Shown: positions 8,485 to 17,501 of the stretch, one piece after another
Numbering within the stretch: the stretch's first letter is position 1
Layout of the letters: each line of letters starts with the position of its first letter
Assembly (NCBI RefSeq): GCF_018139545.1
Contig: NZ_JAGSPJ010000004.1
Coordinates: 372,001-436,000, forward strand
Origin: Affinundibacterium fentianense
GTDB taxonomy: Bacteria; Pseudomonadota; Gammaproteobacteria; Burkholderiales; Burkholderiaceae_D
Direction of reading: 5' to 3'
Length of the DNA stretch: 64,000 bases
Translations under genes and position numbers: made by a program
The notes under the pieces: model-generated
What the model saw: only the letters and a program-made list of their open reading frames with translations
Told to the model about the DNA's origin: nothing
The model's database searches: none

Positions 8485-10856
8485 CACGATTTTTGCGGCA
8501 AGGCTTAGTTATTGGCGGCGTGATTATGAGCGTCCTGTTGTTCTTTTTGATGACAGCGACTGAAAATTCTAGCCGGTTTCGAGCGATAAACGAAAATTTA
8601 CATCTCTTGCTGATGGCCAACGCTGTAGTTGCATTCGGCTTGTTAGCAATGGTCAGTGCCTTACTCTGGCAGCTGATTAGACGGTTCCGTCAGCGTGAGT
8701 TCGGCTCGCGGATTATGACCCGGTTGGTTATCTTATTTGCTCTAACGGGCATTTTGCCTGGCTCGCTAATTTACCTAGTCTCAGTTCAGTTTGTCACGAG
8801 TTCTATTGATTCGTGGTTCTTAGTGAAGCTAGACCCTTTGTTAAATTCTGGGGTTGATCTTGGACATACAGCGCTTGACTATACTCTGCGCGATCTTGAG
8901 GGCAAGGCTCGTAGCATGGCAAATCAACTATCCGATGTCGCCGATAGTTCAATGTCGTCTTCACTTCCAATTCGCCTCTCTCGCTTGCGCGAACAGATGC
9001 AGGTAAAAGAAGCGACCATCGTAAGTAATCGAGGTCGTGTTATTGCAACCGCAAATGAACATGCTGGTGACTTAGTTCCAGAGTTACCGACCGCTGCAAT
9101 GATACAAACTGCGCGAGCGGAAGGAAAATATTCACAATTTAGCAGCCATGTTGATCATACCGGTGAAGATGCGACACGCAATCTATTTACAGAAGCCCAT
9201 CAAAGTAAGCATGGTGAAAGCGGAAACCAAGAATTCCTGCGCGTGATTATTCCTTTACCGTCCACCATGATCGATTCGCGTTTTCAAAAGGAAAGAAATT
9301 ATCTGCAGGTGATTCAGGCGGTCCCTGAACTATTGGATACTCAAGCGAAGGTTTTTACGAATGCGATTGCGGAACATCGAGAGCGCTCGTCAAGCCGTAA
9401 TGGTTTGAAAAATATGTATCTAGTGACTTTGACCTTGTTGTTGTTGTTTGCAATTTTTGGCGCAATTACAGCTGCCTTTTTCATTTCTGGAGAGCTGGCA
9501 CGACCTTTATTGTTGTTAGCTGAAGGGACGAAAGCTGTAGCAGAAGGCAATCTTTCACCCCGCCCTATTACGACAACATCGGATGAATTGGGAAGTTTGA
9601 CTCAATCGTTTAATACAATGACACATCAATTGTTCGAGGCGCGCATCGCCGTTGAGCAGAATCGCAATGAATTGGAAAATGCGAAAGCCTATCTTGAATC
9701 AGTGCTCGGCAATATGTCTGCTGGCGTCATGGTGTTAGATCAAAATGCCTGTTTGGTGAGTTGTAATCACTCGGTTGAAAGGATTTTGCGTCGACAGTTT
9801 GACGCAGAAATAGGAAGACCACTTTCAGAAATTCGAGGCCTGAGCGAATTTGCAGCTGCAATTGACAAAGCTTTTTCTGAACAACATGCCCAATCAGCTG
9901 GTAGCGTTGAACAAGAGCATTGGCAACAGCAAATTGAACTATCAAGTTCGGTTTTTGAGAGCGCGGATCAAATGGACGATACCGCCAGCAATGTTGTAAC
10001 GAATAAAGAAGAAGAAAAAGGTGTGACTTTGCTCGCACGTGGTTCCCATTTACCTGTTAAATCAGGAATTGGTTATGTGATCGTTTTTGACGATATTACC
10101 AATATTATTTCTGCGCAGCGTTCGATTGCCTGGGGTGAAGTGGCGCGTCGTTTAGCACATGAAATTAAAAATCCTTTGACACCCATTCAATTGTCTGCCG
10201 AAAGATTGCAGATGAAATTATTGGATAAATTAAATGAGCCCGATGCGCAGTTTCTGAGTAAGAGCACGACCACAATTGTGAATCAAGTGACTTCGATGAA
10301 ACGTATGGTTGACGATTTTCGTGACTATGCAAAAATACCGCAGGCGGTTTTGTCCAAAATTAATTTGGCAGCTCTGATTGATGATGTCTTGCATTTGTAC
10401 TTGTCTGGTGATGGTCGCGATATTATTCATTTACAAATGCAATCAGACCTCCCTTTAATCATGGGGGATGCAACGCAATTGCGCCAAGTCATACACAATC
10501 TTTTACAAAACGCGCAAGATGCGGTGACTGAGAATCAAAAAGCGGGTCAAACACCGCATATTGATGTTGTGACTGAAGTTGTACATTACGTTAGTGCTGA
10601 TAAATCGGAACGCGTGGCAGTACGTTTATCAGTTATTGATAACGGGCCAGGATTCTCGAATAAAATATTGGCTCGAGCGTTTGAACCTTATGCTACTTCC
10701 AAGCCTCGTGGAACAGGTCTCGGTTTAGCAATGGTCAAAAAAATTGTCGATGAACATGGCGGTAAGATCGATATTCAGAATCGAAGCGACTCAAACGGTG
10801 CTAAAGTTTCGATTTTGCTGTTAAAGTTAGCACCTGATGTAAATACCACAGTATGA
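8481..10856 (+). CDS. ntrY: NtrY-type sensor histidine kinase
   Basis: Membrane histidine kinase of 791 residues starting at GTG. Three N-terminal helices (about 10-30, 43-65, 80-100) precede a periplasmic region, then a membrane helix near 310-335, a HAMP domain with ELARPLLLLAEGTKAVAEGNL, a PAS domain (about 400-540) and the kinase core. The core has the H-box RRLAHEIKNPLTPIQLSAERL, the N-box HNLLQNAQDAV, and G1/G2 motifs DNGPGF and GTGLGLAMVKKIV. NtrY kinases respond to nitrogen, redox or envelope signals and phosphorylate NtrX, which follows. The four-base overlap with DUF4390 implies one operon. Confidence 0.92.
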   Translation: MTRFLRQGLVIGGVIMSVLLFFLMTATENSSRFRAINENLHLLLMANAVVAFGLLAMVSALLWQLIRRFRQREFGSRIMTRLVILFALTGILPGSLIYLVSVQFVTSSIDSWFLVKLDPLLNSGVDLGHTALDYTLRDLEGKARSMANQLSDVADSSMSSSLPIRLSRLREQMQVKEATIVSNRGRVIATANEHAGDLVPELPTAAMIQTARAEGKYSQFSSHVDHTGEDATRNLFTEAHQSKHGESGNQEFLRVIIPLPSTMIDSRFQKERNYLQVIQAVPELLDTQAKVFTNAIAEHRERSSSRNGLKNMYLVTLTLLLLFAIFGAITAAFFISGELARPLLLLAEGTKAVAEGNLSPRPITTTSDELGSLTQSFNTMTHQLFEARIAVEQNRNELENAKAYLESVLGNMSAGVMVLDQNACLVSCNHSVERILRRQFDAEIGRPLSEIRGLSEFAAAIDKAFSEQHAQSAGSVEQEHWQQQIELSSSVFESADQMDDTASNVVTNKEEEKGVTLLARGSHLPVKSGIGYVIVFDDITNIISAQRSIAWGEVARRLAHEIKNPLTPIQLSAERLQMKLLDKLNEPDAQFLSKSTTTIVNQVTSMKRMVDDFRDYAKIPQAVLSKINLAALIDDVLHLYLSGDGRDIIHLQMQSDLPLIMGDATQLRQVIHNLLQNAQDAVTENQKAGQTPHIDVVTEVVHYVSADKSERVAVRLSVIDNGPGFSNKILARAFEPYATSKPRGTGLGLAMVKKIVDEHGGKIDIQNRSDSNGAKVSILLLKLAPDVNTTV

Positions 10857-10943
10857 TTCGAGGCTTTATCTCATCAAGGTCAAAAGCTTCCTTAGAGAAG
10901 AATGACGTCAATTAAATATCGGAGTAGGGTTTAGGGTAGATTT

Positions 10944-11675
10944 ATGGCAAACATATTAGTCGTCGATGACGAAATGGGAATTCGGGAGCTACTCTCGGAA
11001 ATTTTGGGCGATGAGGGACACGTCGTTCAATTGGCAGAAAATGCGCAGCAGGCGCGCGAGGCAAGAACGCAATCGCGACCAGATTTAGTACTACTTGATA
11101 TTTGGATGCCAGATACCGATGGTGTGACTCTTTTAAAGGAATGGCAGCGCGATGGTTTGTTGACGATGCCAGTCATTATGATGTCAGGTCATGCCACAAT
11201 CGATACGGCGGTTGAAGCGACGCGTATCGGTGCTTTAAATTTCCTCGAAAAACCGATCGCGCTGCAAAAGTTACTTAAGGCAGTTCAGCAAGGCTTAACT
11301 CGAAATGTAGAAGTTGCACGGCCTATTGTTCCAGTTGCACGCATGAATGTGTCCGAGGTGCATAATTCAATTGTTGCAAGCACACAATTTTCGACTACTG
11401 CGCCAAGTTCAACTAGCTACGAAACACGTGATTTCTCCATGGGAAATCACATGCATCAAAATAGTCAGCATTCTTTTAATAATTTATCCTTTGATTTGCC
11501 TCTGCGCGAGGCGAGAGATGCTTTTGAGCGTATTTATTTTGAATACCATTTGCATCGTGAAGGAGGAAGTATGACGCGAGTTGCCGAAAAAACTGGTCTT
11601 GAGCGCACGCATCTGTATCGTAAATTAAAACAGCTGGGTGTTGAATCCGTCAAATATGGAAAACGCGGGGAGTAA
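10944..11675 (+). CDS. ntrX: NtrX-like response regulator lacking the AAA+ sigma-54 activation domain
   Basis: A 243-residue regulator. The receiver (1-120) has DD at 8-9, Asp52 in LLDIWMP and Lys103 in LEKPI and looks like a normal NtrX receiver. A Ser/Thr-rich linker of about 75 residues follows, then a Fis-type helix-turn-helix (about 195-240) with MTRVAEKTGLERTHLYRKLKQLG. The central AAA+ domain with the GAFTGA loop that contacts sigma-54 is absent, with no sign of a frame break. It therefore cannot activate sigma-54 RNA polymerase alone and probably acts as a repressor or sigma-70 activator. Confidence 0.88.
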   Translation: MANILVVDDEMGIRELLSEILGDEGHVVQLAENAQQAREARTQSRPDLVLLDIWMPDTDGVTLLKEWQRDGLLTMPVIMMSGHATIDTAVEATRIGALNFLEKPIALQKLLKAVQQGLTRNVEVARPIVPVARMNVSEVHNSIVASTQFSTTAPSSTSYETRDFSMGNHMHQNSQHSFNNLSFDLPLREARDAFERIYFEYHLHREGGSMTRVAEKTGLERTHLYRKLKQLGVESVKYGKRGE

Positions 11676-12045
11676 TCGAAGCGCTGTCATTCTTGTGGGT
11701 GGTGGGAGTTATGTGGCACGCGAGGCGTGGATAACAAGCGCCATCCATAGACAACAGGTTTCGCCAGTTCAAATAAAAATTGGGGTGTTATTAGAGGGAC
11801 TTCCCACTGGTCATTTGTCACTTCAACCCTCTAAATCTCTGCTTATTGAACGCATTGCACCGGGATGTTTTTGTTGCATAGGAAATATTGGTTTGCGAGT
11901 TTGCTTAAATCGACTTTTGCGTCAATCCTTAACGACATTATTCATCGCCATGCAAAACGTGGAACATATTCAAAAATTAAAAACGCAATTATCTAGCTCC
12001 CCTTATTCAAGTTTAGTGAAATGCGAAAATGAAATAATTTTATAA
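11656..12045 (+). CDS. CobW-like protein remnant with CxCC motif
   Basis: About 129 residues; the start at 11656 overlaps the end of ntrX by 20 bases. The middle contains an APGCFCCIGN segment, which matches the GCxCC metal-binding motif of CobW/COG0523 GTPases, followed by a R-V-C-L-N-R-L-L-R helix also typical of them. The expected P-loop (GxxGxGKT) is replaced by VGGGSYVAREAW, so GTP binding is unlikely. It may be a shortened, specialised metal-binding relative. The role near ntrYX is unknown. Confidence 0.55.
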   Translation: MENAGSNRSAVILVGGGSYVAREAWITSAIHRQQVSPVQIKIGVLLEGLPTGHLSLQPSKSLLIERIAPGCFCCIGNIGLRVCLNRLLRQSLTTLFIAMQNVEHIQKLKTQLSSSPYSSLVKCENEIIL

Positions 12046-12192
12046 GCTAAAGTTCACACCTTTCTCTGCCGTAACTATCAATACGAAGAAGCTCTGGTCT
12101 GCCTTTTGATTGCTCGTCAACTTCTTTGGAATTGATCAATCGCACCCGGTTTGTTCTTAATAGTGAGCAAGATCAGAGGAAGGAAGAACAAA

Positions 12193-12450
12193 ATGAATAT
12201 TATTTATAATAGTGACCAATATAGTGTGGTCGAGTTTGGTGCTCAAAAAGATCATGAAGCCTTGCGTTTTGGTGGGTATGAAATCACGGATAAGTCTGTC
12301 CGTCGCGAATGCTTTATTGGTGGAATTCAGGCGGAAACTTTTCGTCAAAATGTCCAGGAATTGATTTCAAACGAGCCCAGTATCGAAGAGATTGACGAAT
12401 TTTTGGGGAAATTTGATTCCTACATGGGTCAGGCGGTCTTGTTACACTAA
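12193..12450 (+). CDS. DUF3567 family protein
   Basis: An 85-residue cytoplasmic protein starting at an ATG preceded by a strong GAGGAAGGA ribosome binding site; a longer frame to 12151 is not needed. The sequence follows the DUF3567 pattern found in Burkholderiales: M-N-x-I-Y-N-S at the start, VVEFG, ALRFGGYEITDK, a RREXFIGG segment and an EPSIEEIDEFLG helix. Its function is not known. A strong terminator follows at 12473, so it is probably transcribed on its own. Confidence 0.85.
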   Translation: MNIIYNSDQYSVVEFGAQKDHEALRFGGYEITDKSVRRECFIGGIQAETFRQNVQELISNEPSIEEIDEFLGKFDSYMGQAVLLH

Positions 12451-12472
12451 GTTCCAGTCATTCAGTCAACAG

Positions 12473-12502
12473 AAAACAGCGTTTGATACGCTGTTTTTTT
12501 TT
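12473..12502 (+). terminator. Rho-independent terminator of the DUF3567 gene
   Basis: Stem AAAACAGCG (12473-12481) pairs with CGCTGTTTT (12489-12497) around a 7-base loop, followed by an uninterrupted T run to 12502. Confidence 0.9.
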
Positions 12503-12519
12503 GTGCGGATGTTTCTGGC

Positions 12520-12610
12520 AAAAAAAAACCCGCTAGCTTAGGCCGCGGGTTAAGTCCAAACCTTTAGGAGGTGTTGGAGGAGACAGGTGTAACTTTATCG
12601 CAGTGCAGCA
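12520..12610 (-). ncRNA. Candidate small RNA with anti-Shine-Dalgarno segment
   Basis: On the minus strand a hairpin GCGGGTT/AACCCGC (plus positions 12527-12533 and 12545-12551) runs straight into a run of nine T residues, an intrinsic terminator facing away from any minus-strand gene. Just upstream of it the minus strand is CU-rich, with CUCCUCC and ACCUCCU blocks (plus positions 12565-12582), which are complementary to ribosome binding sites. No reading frame precedes it. The 5' end is not known; the region up to about 12610 is a guess. It may be a regulatory RNA that blocks translation. Confidence 0.35.
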
Positions 12611-12778
12611 AATAAGTCTTCTTGCATTTTCGTATACCAGATATAAATCCTGCGAATATCTTTTGGCTTTTTCTCACCTATAAATTATCCCTTTAATCCA
12701 TACTTTCAGAGTGAAAACCAAACTTACACGACGATTTAGATCGGGAAATGATTTACACTCAATACCCTGAATAAAGTC

Positions 12779-13990
12779 GTGATGTTGGAGTTGTATATGC
12801 GGTTATTAGAACCTATCCTCGGATTTTGTGAGGAAATCCGAGCAATTCGGCGTGATCTACATGCGCACCCAGAATTATGTTTTGAAGAACACCGGACGTC
12901 TGAAGTGGTTGTGAAGAAACTCGAAGAATGGGGAATTCCTCTTATTCGTGGTTTAGCAGGAACAGGCATCGTTGGGGTGATTAAACGAGGAGAGAGTCCT
13001 CGAGCTTTGGGCTTGCGAGCAGATATGGACGCGCTCCCGATGCAAGAACTGAATCAATTTCCCCATACATCCCAGCACGTTGGAAAAATGCATGCTTGTG
13101 GTCACGATGGTCACACAGCAATGCTATTAGGCGCTGCGCGATATCTTTCTCAGTCAAATGAGTTTGATGGTACGGTATATTTGATTTTCCAACCCGCCGA
13201 AGAAGGCGGAGGGGGAGCCCGTCGTATGATAGAAGAAGGACTGTTCGAGCAATGCCCTATGGATGCAGTTTTTGGAATGCATAATTGGCCTGGAATCCCA
13301 GTGGGTAATTTTGGAGTAAGGCTTGGCGGGATGATGGCTTCCTCGAACGAATTTGAAGTAACGGTGCGGGGTAAAGGGGCCCATGCGGCACAACCGCAAA
13401 AGGGTATCGATCCAGTCATGGTCGCAGTGCAGATTGCACAGAGTTGGCAAACCATCGTCAGTCGCAATGTGAATCCTTTGGAGCCAGCCGTATTGTCTTT
13501 GACACAGATACATTCAGGCAGTGCTACCAATGTGATCCCCGATGAGGCAAGTTTGATTGGAACAGTTCGAACCTTTAGTACTAGCACTTTGAATTTGATC
13601 GAATCAAGAATGGAAAAGATCGCGCGCTCGACCGCGGATGCTTTTGATGCGGATCTTGATTTTAAATTTAAACGGAATTATCCACCGCTCATTAATCATG
13701 AAAAGGAAACAGGATTCGTCATTGATGTCTTACGAAACCTAGTTGGTGATGAGAATGTCGATGCTCAAGTTGAACCGACGATGGGTGCAGAGGATTTCGC
13801 GTATATGCTTCAGGCTAAGCCTGGTTGTTATGTATTTATTGGAAATGGTGAAGGCCAACACCGAAGTGCCGGACATGGCTTAGGTCCGTGCAACTTACAT
13901 AACCCAAGCTATGATTTTAATGATGACCTTTTGCCTATCGGTGCGACTTACTGGGTGAATTTGAGTTTGGCTTATTTAAAGAAAGCCTAG
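12779..13990 (+). CDS. M20 family metallo-amidohydrolase (hippurate hydrolase/N-acyl amino acid hydrolase type)
   Basis: Cytoplasmic dinuclear-metal hydrolase of about 400 residues that removes acyl groups from amino acids. Metal motifs are in order: HAHPELCFEEHRTS near the N-terminus, MHACGHDGHTAMLLG, the catalytic FQPAEEGGGGA with its Glu pair, the dimerisation domain with KGAHAAQPQKGIDP, and a C-terminal TMGAEDFAYM. Starts at GTG 12779, ATG 12782 or ATG 12797 are all possible; none has a strong ribosome binding site. Length is usual. It is bounded by terminators on both sides, so it appears monocistronic. Confidence 0.88.
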   Translation: MMLELYMRLLEPILGFCEEIRAIRRDLHAHPELCFEEHRTSEVVVKKLEEWGIPLIRGLAGTGIVGVIKRGESPRALGLRADMDALPMQELNQFPHTSQHVGKMHACGHDGHTAMLLGAARYLSQSNEFDGTVYLIFQPAEEGGGGARRMIEEGLFEQCPMDAVFGMHNWPGIPVGNFGVRLGGMMASSNEFEVTVRGKGAHAAQPQKGIDPVMVAVQIAQSWQTIVSRNVNPLEPAVLSLTQIHSGSATNVIPDEASLIGTVRTFSTSTLNLIESRMEKIARSTADAFDADLDFKFKRNYPPLINHEKETGFVIDVLRNLVGDENVDAQVEPTMGAEDFAYMLQAKPGCYVFIGNGEGQHRSAGHGLGPCNLHNPSYDFNDDLLPIGATYWVNLSLAYLKKA

Positions 13991-14002
13991 TGTCAATCCA
14001 AC

Positions 14003-14034
14003 AAAAAAACCACATCAAGAGATGTGGTTTTTTT
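14003..14034. terminator. Bidirectional terminator
   Basis: Stem CCACATC (14010-14016) pairs with GATGTGG (14021-14027), loop AAGA. It has a T run after and an A run before it, so it can serve both the M20 hydrolase and the convergent chemoreceptor gene. Confidence 0.9.
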
Positions 14035-14056
14035 AATATTTTGGTAATACTTGTAA

Positions 14057-15712
14057 TTAAAACTCTTCCCAATCGTCAGACGATTGCTCGCTTTTGTTTG
14101 ACCGCGATGTGGGCGCTGCTGCTATTCGCGCGGGAGTAGCGCGGACTTGCGCACGATTTGTGGATGTACGCATAGCGGGTTTTGCGCTGTTCTGAGAAAT
14201 ATTTAGTTTGAAGACATCCAATGCTTTCGTAAGCAGATCAGCTTGTTCTTCTAGAGATTCTGCAGCTGCAGCAGCCTCTTCGACCAAGGCGGCATTTTGC
14301 TGGGTCATTTCATCCATTTGGTTAATCGCTGAACCAATTTCTTGGATCCCCGAACTTTGCTCTTGGCTAGCAGCAGTAATTTCGGACATGATGTCGCTAA
14401 CGCGTCTAACTGAAGCGACGATTTCGCCCATTGTTTGACCAGCCTGGTCGACTAATTCTGAGCCAGTCTTTACTTTATCAACGGAATCACCAATGAGGGT
14501 TTTGATTTCTTTGGCTGCCGCAGCACTACGTTGCGCTAGACTACGAACTTCCGAAGCAACGACCGCAAAGCCTCGACCCTGCTCTCCAGCGCGAGCAGCC
14601 TCGACGGCAGCATTCAAAGCTAAAATATTGGTTTGGAACGCGATTCCATCGATCACGCTAATAATATCGACAATCTTCTTAGAAGACTGGTTAATGTCAT
14701 CCATCGTTGTGACTACTTGACTCACAACCTCGCCGCCTTTGACCGCGACTTCAGACGCCGTCTCGACCATTTTATTCGCTTGCCGTGCATTGTCTGCATT
14801 TTGTTTTACCGTTTCTGTCATTGTCTCCATTGAACTAGAAGTTTCTTCGAGGCTACTCGCTTGAGACTCGGTTCGGGAAGATAAGTCAGTATTGCCCGAG
14901 GCGATTTCCGCGCTCGCAACTTTGATCGTTTCAGCTGAAGATTTGATCTCTGATACCATGTTTTGCAGACGCGTTTGCATCTCTGCGAGGGCTGCAAGCA
15001 AACTGCTAGTATCTCCACGCTCAACATCGATTTGCATTGTTAAGTCGCCCGAAGCCACTGCTGAAGCGATTTCCTGTGCGTATTCAGGCTCACCGCCGAG
15101 TTGTTGCCAAATAGTCCGGATAATAAAGAAAGAGACACCGACCAAAACCAAGGTGACGATGAGACCAGCGGCAATGACAGTCCATAAGACGCGACGAACA
15201 TTATCTCCGCTATGATCGACCCCTGCTGTAAATTGAGCTTGTGCCGATTCGACGGTTTTCTTTAAGTCGTCTTCCAAGACTTTTAAGGAACTTTGCATTT
15301 GGCCGATAGCCGCCTGAGGGTCTCCTTGATCGACGCCTAACATAATTTTCGCCACAGAAATAGCTGGCGCATAGTAGGCATCAAACTCTTTTTGCAACCG
15401 ATCACCAAGTGCTTGTTGGCCTGGTAGTGCAGCCAGATTCTTAAATTTCTCACGCACTTTTTTGGCGCGTTCCGCTACGGTATCGATCCCTTTTTTATCG
15501 TCTTCACCAACTGCTTGTTTTAGTGCATCGACAATGCCTTGCACATCAGCTTGAATATTTTTCGATCTGTCTAAGACTGGATAATCGATTGTTTCAGTCA
15601 ATTTAATAGATTTAATTGCTGTCGTCGAAAAATACACACTGGCAGCGATACCTACGCCGAAAATAACGGTGGCAATGATGGGGAGTGCCCAAATTCTACG
15701 TTTGATACTCAT
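14057..15712 (-). CDS. Methyl-accepting chemotaxis protein
   Basis: Inner-membrane chemoreceptor of 551 residues. A first membrane helix (about 8-28), a periplasmic four-helix bundle (about 35-180), a second helix (about 180-205) and a HAMP domain (QLGGEPEYAQEIASAVASGDLT) lead into the signalling domain. The conserved hairpin tip is around AARAGEQGRGFAVVASEVRSLAQRSAAAAKEIK. The last residues, DWEEF, fit the x-W-x-x-F pentapeptide that tethers the CheR/CheB adaptation enzymes, so this is probably a high-abundance type receptor. The ligand is unknown. No other chemotaxis gene is nearby. Confidence 0.95.
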   Translation of the reverse strand: MSIKRRIWALPIIATVIFGVGIAASVYFSTTAIKSIKLTETIDYPVLDRSKNIQADVQGIVDALKQAVGEDDKKGIDTVAERAKKVREKFKNLAALPGQQALGDRLQKEFDAYYAPAISVAKIMLGVDQGDPQAAIGQMQSSLKVLEDDLKKTVESAQAQFTAGVDHSGDNVRRVLWTVIAAGLIVTLVLVGVSFFIIRTIWQQLGGEPEYAQEIASAVASGDLTMQIDVERGDTSSLLAALAEMQTRLQNMVSEIKSSAETIKVASAEIASGNTDLSSRTESQASSLEETSSSMETMTETVKQNADNARQANKMVETASEVAVKGGEVVSQVVTTMDDINQSSKKIVDIISVIDGIAFQTNILALNAAVEAARAGEQGRGFAVVASEVRSLAQRSAAAAKEIKTLIGDSVDKVKTGSELVDQAGQTMGEIVASVRRVSDIMSEITAASQEQSSGIQEIGSAINQMDEMTQQNAALVEEAAAAAESLEEQADLLTKALDVFKLNISQNSAKPAMRTSTNRAQVRATPARIAAAPTSRSNKSEQSSDDWEEF

Positions 15713-15962
15713 CTAAAAACCTCGACTTTTGTTGTGTAAAACTTGTCGGCTTTTCACATCGTTCCGACAAATGCCAATTCGGCGATTAATCGTGCTTCGT
15801 GACAATTTTATGAGACATCATTCTGGTGATGATTAGGTATGCATTGATTGCGGGAATAAAGAGGCTTATTGTAGGTACGATAATGCATGCCCCTGTCTAC
15901 TTACCGCTAAGTAACAGTGTAAGCTAATCCGATAAAAATTGCGAAACTCTTATTGCTCTAGA

Positions 15963-17489
15963 TTAATGATCGCGCAATGCGCGTCGATACTGTATCGCTT
16001 CCGCCACATGGGCAGACGCGATCAGATTTGAATTGCTTAAATCTGCAATGCTACGCGCCAACTTTAATACACGATGATAGGCGCGCGCAGACCAGTCGAA
16101 TTTTTGCATCGCCTGACGCAACAGCTTTTCGGTTGTCGCGTCAATCAGACAAAAACTTTCGATCTCTTGGGTGCTCAGAAGGGAGTTGGGTTTGCCTTGA
16201 CGTTCAAGCTGGCGCAAAAAAGCATCTTGGACACGTATTTGGATTTGCGCACTTGGTTCGCCATTGACAGCTGAAAACAAAGCTTGATGGGGTAAGTCCT
16301 GCACCAAGATTTGCATATCGATTCTGTCAAGCAATGGCCCAGAAATCTTGCCTTGATAGCGGTTAATTTGGTCGGGTGTACAGCGACATTTGTTATTTGA
16401 ATGTCCAAAATAACCACAAGGACAAGGGTTCATCGCAGCAATTAACTGGAACCGAGCGGGAAAACTCGCTTGCCTGGCTGCACGTGAAATATGAATTTCG
16501 CCAGATTCAAGTGGCTCACGGAGTACTTCAAGAACTTTGCGGTCAAACTCTGGCAGCTCATCCAAAAATAAAACACCGTGGTGCGCTAGTGAAATTTCAC
16601 CCGGTCGCGGTGAACTTCCGCCGCCTACGAGCGCTACCGCAGACGCCGTATGGTGTGGGTGGCGAAACGGTCGTTGTTTCCATTGGTGTAGTTGAAAGTG
16701 ATTGGCTAGTGACAGGACCGCCGCAGACTCTAAAGCCTCTTGGTCGGTCATGGCGGGTAAGATACTGGGAAATCGGCTTGCTAACATCGATTTACCGGTA
16801 CCCGGTGGACCCATTAATAAAACACTATGGCGTCCCGCTGCAGCAATTTCTAGTGCACGTTTGGCGTGCGCTTGAGCTTTGACATCAAGCAGATCAGGAT
16901 AGCGCACTGTTTCGCCGAACGTCGTGCTTTGCTGTGGCTGGATCTTTGCTAATGGATCATTTGCCGCGAAGTGAGCGCAAACTTGAAGCAGTGACTCCGC
17001 TGGAAATATACAGGCATCTGCTACCAACCCCGCTTCTTCTGCGTTCGCTTTGGGCAGCATAAATCCTCGCCGTCCAGACTTCGACGCTTGCTTCGTTTGA
17101 CAAATAGCGTATGTCATCGCGAGCGCGCCACGTATCGGGCGCAATTCACCCGAAAGTGACAGTTCACCTGCAAACTCATAATCATCAAGTGCTTCGTCTG
17201 GAATTTGACCGGACGCTGCAAGAATACCAAGCGCTATAGGCAAATCAAATCGACCTGATTCTTTGGGTAGGTCAGCGGGCGCTAAATTGACTGTGATACG
17301 TTGTGCAGGAAAATCAAAGCGGGCGTTTTGAAGCGCTGCCCGTACCCTATCCTTTGATTCTTTTACTTCTGTCTCAGGCAAGCCAACGATCGTGAATGAA
17401 GGTAGGCCGTTTGCTAGATGGACTTCGACGGTAACTTCAGGAGCTTGCATGCCGTTTAATGCACGACTTTTCAGTACCGCGAGAGCCAT
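15963..17489 (-). CDS. comM: ComM/YifB family Mg-chelatase-like AAA+ ATPase
   Basis: A 508-residue AAA+ protein. The N-terminal ChlI-like domain carries EVHLANGLPSFTIVGLPETEVKESKDRVRAA and NLAPADLPKESGRFDLPIALG. The ATPase core has Walker A GPPGTGKSMLA, the GGGSSPRPGEISLAHHGVLFLDELPEF segment with Walker B, and a zinc-like PCPCGYFGH…C.C patch. A Mg_chelatase C-terminal domain (YHRVLKLARSIADL) ends it. ComM is a hexameric helicase that promotes branch migration during natural transformation. It lies 12 bases after ubiK and is probably co-transcribed with it. Confidence 0.94.
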   Translation of the reverse strand: MALAVLKSRALNGMQAPEVTVEVHLANGLPSFTIVGLPETEVKESKDRVRAALQNARFDFPAQRITVNLAPADLPKESGRFDLPIALGILAASGQIPDEALDDYEFAGELSLSGELRPIRGALAMTYAICQTKQASKSGRRGFMLPKANAEEAGLVADACIFPAESLLQVCAHFAANDPLAKIQPQQSTTFGETVRYPDLLDVKAQAHAKRALEIAAAGRHSVLLMGPPGTGKSMLASRFPSILPAMTDQEALESAAVLSLANHFQLHQWKQRPFRHPHHTASAVALVGGGSSPRPGEISLAHHGVLFLDELPEFDRKVLEVLREPLESGEIHISRAARQASFPARFQLIAAMNPCPCGYFGHSNNKCRCTPDQINRYQGKISGPLLDRIDMQILVQDLPHQALFSAVNGEPSAQIQIRVQDAFLRQLERQGKPNSLLSTQEIESFCLIDATTEKLLRQAMQKFDWSARAYHRVLKLARSIADLSNSNLIASAHVAEAIQYRRALRDH

Positions 17490-17501
17490 CGTATTGAATG
17501 C

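Noticed and set aside
14208-15215. Plus-strand frames (14208-14438, 14493-14720, 14892-15215) opposite the chemoreceptor gene
   Set aside because: They are shadows of a strongly coding minus-strand gene, lack ribosome binding sites and show no motif.
15743-15770. TTGTCGG…CCGACAA repeat and a minus-strand GCCGACAA resembling a sigma-28 -10 box before the chemoreceptor
   Set aside because: No matching -35 (TAAA) at the required distance, so I do not call a flagellar-type promoter.
16376-16882. 168-residue plus-strand frame opposite comM
   Set aside because: It lies fully within the comM coding region and has no recognisable domain; antisense shadow.
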